Positions 59,975-64,000 of a DNA stretch of 64,000 nucleotides are shown here, piece after piece; within the stretch, counting starts at the first letter, position 1; each line of letters begins with the position of its first letter. Position numbers and translations under genes: made by a program. Location of the stretch: the NCBI GenBank assembly GCA_020635205.1, contig JACKAE010000005.1, positions 310,001 through 374,000 on the forward strand, in the 5' to 3' direction. Under the pieces are notes generated by a model. That model worked only from the letters and a program-made list of their open reading frames with translations. It made no database searches and was not told where the DNA came from. Source of the DNA: Ignavibacteria bacterium. GTDB lineage: Bacteria > Bacteroidota > Ignavibacteria > OLB7.

Positions 59975-61828
59975 ATGAATACAACTGAAACTGCCACCGA
60001 ACTCATTCCTAAAGAACTTCTCTTCGGAAACCCAGAACGAATGGCTGCCCAAATTTCGCCCGACGGCAAACGGCTTGGCTGGATTGCGCCGAAAGATGGC
60101 GTGCTGAACATTTGGATTAACGACGCCGATGCCGACATCACTAAAGCCAGTGCGATTACACACGACACTGATCGTGGTATCCGCTCTTGGTTCTGGGCAC
60201 TCGACAACCAACATATCTTCTACAGTCAGGATAAAGAGGGGGACGAAAATTGGCGAGTCTATTCAGTGAACATAGAGAGCGGGGCTGTAACCGACCACAC
60301 CCCATACGAGAATGTGCAGGCACACGTTGCCAAAGTGAGTCCTCGGTTTCCTGACATCCTTCTCATATCAATGAACAAGGAGAACGAGGAACTGAAGGAC
60401 ATATATCGTTTGACACTTTCAACTGGCGAACTGGAGAAGATCGCATCAAACCCTGGCAGTGGTATCGGTTGGTTAATTGACGAAGGTATGAACGTTCGGG
60501 GTGCATTGAGTGCAAATGCCGATGGAGGTTTTGACTTGTTGATGTGGAACGAAGAGAGTGAAGAGTGGGAACTTTTCATTCGCTGGGATGCCGACGACGC
60601 TTCTGTAAGTGGACCACGTGGCTTCAATCTCGACGGAACGATTCTCTACGCAATCGACTCGCGAGATGCCAACGCTGGCCGTCTTGTTGCGATCAACATT
60701 GCCACAAAAGAGATCGAAGTTTTGCTGGAAGACCCGATCTACGATGTTGCCGGCGTTGTCTTTAACCGGCAAACGCACGAGCCAGACTTCGCGGTGATTC
60801 TCCGAGAGCGTATCGAGTGGGTTACGCTCAACGAAAGTTTGCGGGAAGATATTGAGCTTCTGACCTCGGATGCCGGAAGTGATTTGAGCATTCTCTCCCG
60901 CACAGAAGATGGGATGAAGTGGGTCGGCTACTTCGATTCGCCGGAAGCTCCGGGAAGATATTTCCTCTACGACCGGGCAACAAAGCAGGTTACCCATCTC
61001 TTCAACGGCCGTCCAGAGCTTTCCAACTACCATCTTGCGCCGATGGAGCCGTTCTCTTTCGAGGCGCGTGATGGTCTGACAATTCACGGCTACCTCACCT
61101 TCCCGCCCGATACTCCTCGATCAGGTCTACCAGTGGTTCTAAACGTTCACGGTGGTCCTTGGGTTCGGGATATGTGGGGGTATAGTCCGGAAGATCAGTG
61201 GCTTGCCAACCGAGGATATATCGCCATGAACGTGAACTACCGAGGTTCAACTGGATATGGCAAAGATTTCGTCAGCGCAGCCGATAAAGAGTGGGGGGGG
61301 AAGATGCACGACGATCTGGTTGACGCAGTTACCTGGGCTGTTGAGCAAGGCTACGCCGATCCCGAGCGACTTGCAATCTTCGGCGGTTCGTATGGTGGCT
61401 ACGCCTCTCTGGTTGGGGCAACGTTTACACCCGATCTCTTTTGCTGTGCTGTCGCCATTGTTGGCCCAAGTAATCTGGTCTCCTTCATCAATACAATCCC
61501 TCCCTACTGGCGTCCTCTCCTTACCCGGATGTACGAACGTGTTGGCAACCCCCAAACCGAAGAAGAATTTTTGAAGTCACGCTCTCCTCTCTACAAAGTA
61601 GACAATATCAAAATCCCGATGCTCATAGCGCACGGTGCGAACGATCCGCGAGTGAAGCAGGCAGAGTCGGAGCAGATTGTTGCCGCAATGGAAGAGAAAG
61701 GGATACCCTACGAGTATCTACTCTTCCCCGACGAAGGGCACGGATTTGCTAAGCCAGAGAATCGGATGAAGTTCTACACGGCTGCAGAGCAATTCTTAGC
61801 TGAGCACTTGGGAGGAAGAAGTGAGTGA
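59975..61828 (+). CDS. S9-family (prolyl oligopeptidase-type) peptidase
   Basis: I start at ATG 59975 (AAGAAG ribosome site), which gives MNTTETATELIPKELLFGNP; an upstream ATG at 59900 adds an unlikely prefix. The 617-residue protein has an N-terminal beta-propeller (landmarks ISPDGKRLGWIAPKDG, WALDNQHIFYSQDKEGDENW, GARDANAG-like, VFNRQTHEP) and a C-terminal alpha/beta-hydrolase catalytic domain. The nucleophile Ser is in IFGGSYGGYASL, the Asp in HGANDPRVKQ and the His in PDEGHGFAKPEN. No signal peptide is seen, so it is cytoplasmic. It cleaves short peptides, perhaps after Pro or Ala. A gap of 218 bp follows with no gene. Confidence 0.92.
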   Translation: MNTTETATELIPKELLFGNPERMAAQISPDGKRLGWIAPKDGVLNIWINDADADITKASAITHDTDRGIRSWFWALDNQHIFYSQDKEGDENWRVYSVNIESGAVTDHTPYENVQAHVAKVSPRFPDILLISMNKENEELKDIYRLTLSTGELEKIASNPGSGIGWLIDEGMNVRGALSANADGGFDLLMWNEESEEWELFIRWDADDASVSGPRGFNLDGTILYAIDSRDANAGRLVAINIATKEIEVLLEDPIYDVAGVVFNRQTHEPDFAVILRERIEWVTLNESLREDIELLTSDAGSDLSILSRTEDGMKWVGYFDSPEAPGRYFLYDRATKQVTHLFNGRPELSNYHLAPMEPFSFEARDGLTIHGYLTFPPDTPRSGLPVVLNVHGGPWVRDMWGYSPEDQWLANRGYIAMNVNYRGSTGYGKDFVSAADKEWGGKMHDDLVDAVTWAVEQGYADPERLAIFGGSYGGYASLVGATFTPDLFCCAVAIVGPSNLVSFINTIPPYWRPLLTRMYERVGNPQTEEEFLKSRSPLYKVDNIKIPMLIAHGANDPRVKQAESEQIVAAMEEKGIPYEYLLFPDEGHGFAKPENRMKFYTAAEQFLAEHLGGRSE

Positions 61829-62046
61829 GAAGTTCAAAATGAAGCAGGAAGATTTCTAAAGAGGATGAAGGGGTAGAGAGGTGTGAGAAGGTCAGATTGT
61901 CGCATAGGAGTTATCAGCAGAATGAGAGATCCTTACTCTGCTAACTCCAGACTTTTCTTTGTTGTCTTACAAAGTTGTTTCACAGGCTCGGCTATCTGAT
62001 GGAGATGGCCACCTAAAGCAGAGGCTGATCTAACAAAAATATCGTT

Positions 62047-62592
62047 ATGAAGTTCGCCGCAGATTCGGTTTGCTCCCTTTTAACACTGTTGCTCTCCCTA
62101 ATTCTATCGTCTACGATAGTTGCCTGTGTCGAGGAGAAACCACCCGGTTACTATGACCATTCAGATGGATTCTCATTGATTATACCGGATGGGTGGCATC
62201 ATCAAGACAACGTCGGAAACGCCTCGGCGGTCTTCTGGAGGGGAGAGCGAGATTCTTCCAGCCCAGTCCTAACTGTTGTAACCGTCCCTGTCCCGCCGGA
62301 AGCCGACAACAACCGTTTTGCCGACCTGAATTTCCGCGAGGCGGCTTCGGTTGAGGGATATGTGCCGATGCGGAACGATGAGGTAGTAATCGACGGCGAT
62401 ACGCTTCCCGTTTTGCTCTACGCCTACAAGGATGGGAACAACTGGAGGCAGGGGATGCTTACCTCTATCGTAAGCGAAGGAGATGATGACGACCGTCGAG
62501 GATATGTCTTCCTCGGGTCAAGCTATTCTGGAAAGATCGAAGGAGACAAAGTCGACTACCTCCGCATTCTGGAGACGTTCAAGAGGAAGTAG
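62047..62592 (+). CDS. Putative lipoprotein, function unknown
   Basis: A 181-residue exported protein with a signal peptide and a likely lipobox TIVAC, Cys27. The body begins YDHSDGFSLIIPDGWHHQD, a pattern found in PsbP-like or DUF1795-type lipoproteins. It ends in a region VFLGSSYSGKIEGDKVDYLRILETFKRK, with the charge pattern of such proteins. The function is unknown. The ATG at 62047 lies 218 bp after the S9 peptidase, and a GAGTT-type low-complexity block (62597-62725) separates it from the next gene. It could be an envelope accessory protein. Confidence 0.75.
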   Translation: MKFAADSVCSLLTLLLSLILSSTIVACVEEKPPGYYDHSDGFSLIIPDGWHHQDNVGNASAVFWRGERDSSSPVLTVVTVPVPPEADNNRFADLNFREAASVEGYVPMRNDEVVIDGDTLPVLLYAYKDGNNWRQGMLTSIVSEGDDDDRRGYVFLGSSYSGKIEGDKVDYLRILETFKRK

Positions 62593-62593
62593 T

Positions 62594-62788
62594 TTTCATT
62601 GAGTTCATAGAGTTGAGAGTGTGTAGAGTTTATTAGGTATAGGTCTTCTGTCTACGCTGGAAGAGTAAAACAGATTAAGGTTGTAGAAGTGATAGAGTTT
62701 ATGAGTGTGGGAGTGTATGGGTGGCGGTAGAATAATCGCGCTGGGATTTCTGTGCTCACTGCTCACAACTGACAGTTAAAGAATATCC
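62594..62788. repeat. GAGTT-type low-complexity repeat block
   Basis: Between the lipoprotein and the adenine deaminase gene lie repeats such as TCATAGAGTTGAGAGTG, GTAGAGTTTATTAGG and TAGAGTTTATGAGTGTGGGAG. They match the class seen at 46297-46391 and 1330-1378. No gene is present. Confidence 0.45.
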
Positions 62789-64000
62789 ATGCAAAACATT
62801 TCTGGTTGCATTGTGGACCCACTGAAGGGACGCATCTTTTTCGGTACTCTTCGAGTTGAGGGTGGTCGCATTGTCGAAATCCTCGAGGAAGAACGAGAGA
62901 GGAGAGAGGGGGAGCCATACATTCTACCCGGGTTTGTCGACGCCCACGTTCACGTTGAAAGCTCAATGTTAGTTCCCTCGGAGTTTGCCCGCATTGCCGT
63001 GCAGCATGGAACGGTGGCAACTGTCAGCGATCCGCACGAGATTGCCAACGTGCTCGGCATTGAGGGAGTTCGCTACATGATTGAGAATGGTGAGCAGACC
63101 CCCTTCAAGTTTGCATTCGGTGCGCCGTCGTGCGTCCCTGCAACCAGCTTTGAAACTGCAGGAGCCACGCTCGGAGTTGACGAAGTAGAAGAGTTGCTCC
63201 GAGATGATCGCGTCCGCTACCTCAGCGAAATGATGAACTATCCGGGCGTTATTGGGGACGATCCCGACGTTCACGCAAAAATTGCGGTTGCCCACAAGCT
63301 TGGCAAACCAGTCGACGGCCATGCTCCCGGGTTACGCGGGGAAGGGTTGCAAAAATATCTGAGTGCCGGTATCACTACCGATCACGAATCGTTTACATAC
63401 GATGAAGGGAGAGAGAAACTTCTCTCGGGAATGAAGTTGTTGATTCGCGAAGGGTCAGCCGCTAAAAACTTCGAGGCTCTCCATCCCTTGATCTCCGAGT
63501 TTCCCGATAGTTGCATGTTCTGCAGCGACGACAAACATCCTGACGATCTCCTACAAAGCCACATCGACGGTCTGGTGCGCCGAGCCTTGACCGAGGGGCA
63601 CGACTTGATGACAGTACTTCGCTCTGCGTCAGTTCACCCGGTGGAACATTATGGATTGAATGTGGGGTTGCTTCAGGTAGGTGATCCGGCAGACTTTATC
63701 GAGGTGGAGAGCTTGGATAGTATGCGCGTTCTGCGGACTTGGATTGATGGCCAGATAGTTGCCGAGAGTGGCGAGTCACGCATTCCAAGCGTTCCAATCA
63801 CTCAACCGAACAATTTTGCTCCGAGAACTATCGAGCCGAATGCACTCCGTTTTCCCTTTGCGGGAGAGGAGGCATTGCTTAACGTTATCGGTGCGCTCAA
63901 CGGACAGATTGTCACCGAGAAGAGAGAGATGAAGGGAACGATTCGCGACGCCGAAATCGTCTCCGACACAACTACGGATGTTCTGAAGATTGCTGTCGTT
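62789..64000 (+). CDS. ade: Adenine deaminase (5' part, runs off the right edge)
   Basis: Converts adenine to hypoxanthine and ammonia in purine salvage. The first 404 codons are in the window and the frame is open to its end. Metal-binding amidohydrolase motifs are visible: PGFVDAHVHVESSMLVP, SDPHEIANVLG, VDGHAPGL, TTDHESFTYDEG and FCSDDKHPDDL. These follow the order of the adenine deaminase family; the C-terminal domain starts near residue 345 (FPFAGEEALLNVI). The ATG at 62789 gives the usual short N-terminus with a small beta-sandwich. No ribosome site is strong, but the next in-frame ATG would cut the metal motifs. Confidence 0.93.
   Translation, partial: MQNISGCIVDPLKGRIFFGTLRVEGGRIVEILEEERERREGEPYILPGFVDAHVHVESSMLVPSEFARIAVQHGTVATVSDPHEIANVLGIEGVRYMIENGEQTPFKFAFGAPSCVPATSFETAGATLGVDEVEELLRDDRVRYLSEMMNYPGVIGDDPDVHAKIAVAHKLGKPVDGHAPGLRGEGLQKYLSAGITTDHESFTYDEGREKLLSGMKLLIREGSAAKNFEALHPLISEFPDSCMFCSDDKHPDDLLQSHIDGLVRRALTEGHDLMTVLRSASVHPVEHYGLNVGLLQVGDPADFIEVESLDSMRVLRTWIDGQIVAESGESRIPSVPITQPNNFAPRTIEPNALRFPFAGEEALLNVIGALNGQIVTEKREMKGTIRDAEIVSDTTTDVLKIAVV

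Noticed and set aside
1..64000. CRISPR arrays, tRNA and rRNA genes
   Set aside because: No regularly spaced identical repeats, no GGTTCGAATCC-type T-loop with acceptor stem, and no rRNA-like tracts were found on reading both strands.

Overview
The window looks like chromosomal DNA of a free-living Gram-negative bacterium of the Bacteroidota/Chlorobiota side of the tree; an Ignavibacteria- or Kapabacteria-like lineage is my best guess. This is inference, since there is no rRNA gene here. Support comes from exported proteins ending in type IX secretion (Por/FlgD-like) C-terminal sorting domains, many lipoproteins and outer-membrane barrels, an OstA/LptA-like protein, type II isopentenyl-diphosphate isomerase and a type II NADH dehydrogenase. 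Intergenic DNA is full of short palindromic and low-complexity repeats. No tRNA, rRNA or CRISPR array was seen.

Layout. 1-7970: end of a membrane protein, malate dehydrogenase (mdh), a membrane-anchored phosphoesterase, a spondin-domain lipoprotein, an ECF sigma/anti-sigma pair, an alpha/beta hydrolase and an exported VWA protein. 8284-12117: three tandem exported paralogues sharing a domain I do not recognise, two of them with a C-terminal beta-barrel-like part. 12118-17394: a repeat cluster, an HPr-like protein with Asp instead of the catalytic His, a polyprenyl synthase, fni, serS and a CPBP membrane protease. 17530-27753: a membrane protein of unknown role, pgk, a small truncated secreted ORF, VanW, a T9SS cargo protein, an AhpD-like protein, a CLC channel with CBS and TrkA-C domains, a metallo-beta-lactamase-fold protein and a secreted protein with eight Cys in strict CxxC spacing. 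27838-30874: two SAM methyltransferases separated by an intact IS110-family element whose long non-coding end may encode a bridge RNA.

31146-44013: gap, a class II aldolase-fold protein next to mtnA (probable methionine salvage), ndh, three tandem exported cyclophilins, uppP, a large arylsulfotransferase-like exported protein, a PlsC-type acyltransferase and a SpoU methyltransferase. 44062-55665: a barrel protein with a coiled-coil insert, dusB, a FlgD-like exported protein, an OstA-like protein, an acyl-CoA dehydrogenase, clpC and a small outer-membrane barrel. 55868-57363: an AT-richer accessory patch in which an IS630 relic and an IS5-type relic flank a two-gene operon of an unknown 118-residue protein and a JAMM metalloprotease. 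57476-64000: palindromic repeats, glmS, an S9 peptidase, a lipoprotein and the first 404 codons of adenine deaminase.

Most genes are central metabolism (mdh, pgk, gap, serS, isoprenoid synthesis, glmS) or cell-envelope functions. The best candidates for undescribed biology are the IS110 non-coding end, the JAMM operon between IS relics, the three-paralogue locus at 8284-12117, the H15D HPr-like protein, and two families of structured repeats: palindromes that supply stop codons, and a 138-bp repeat with conserved hairpins.
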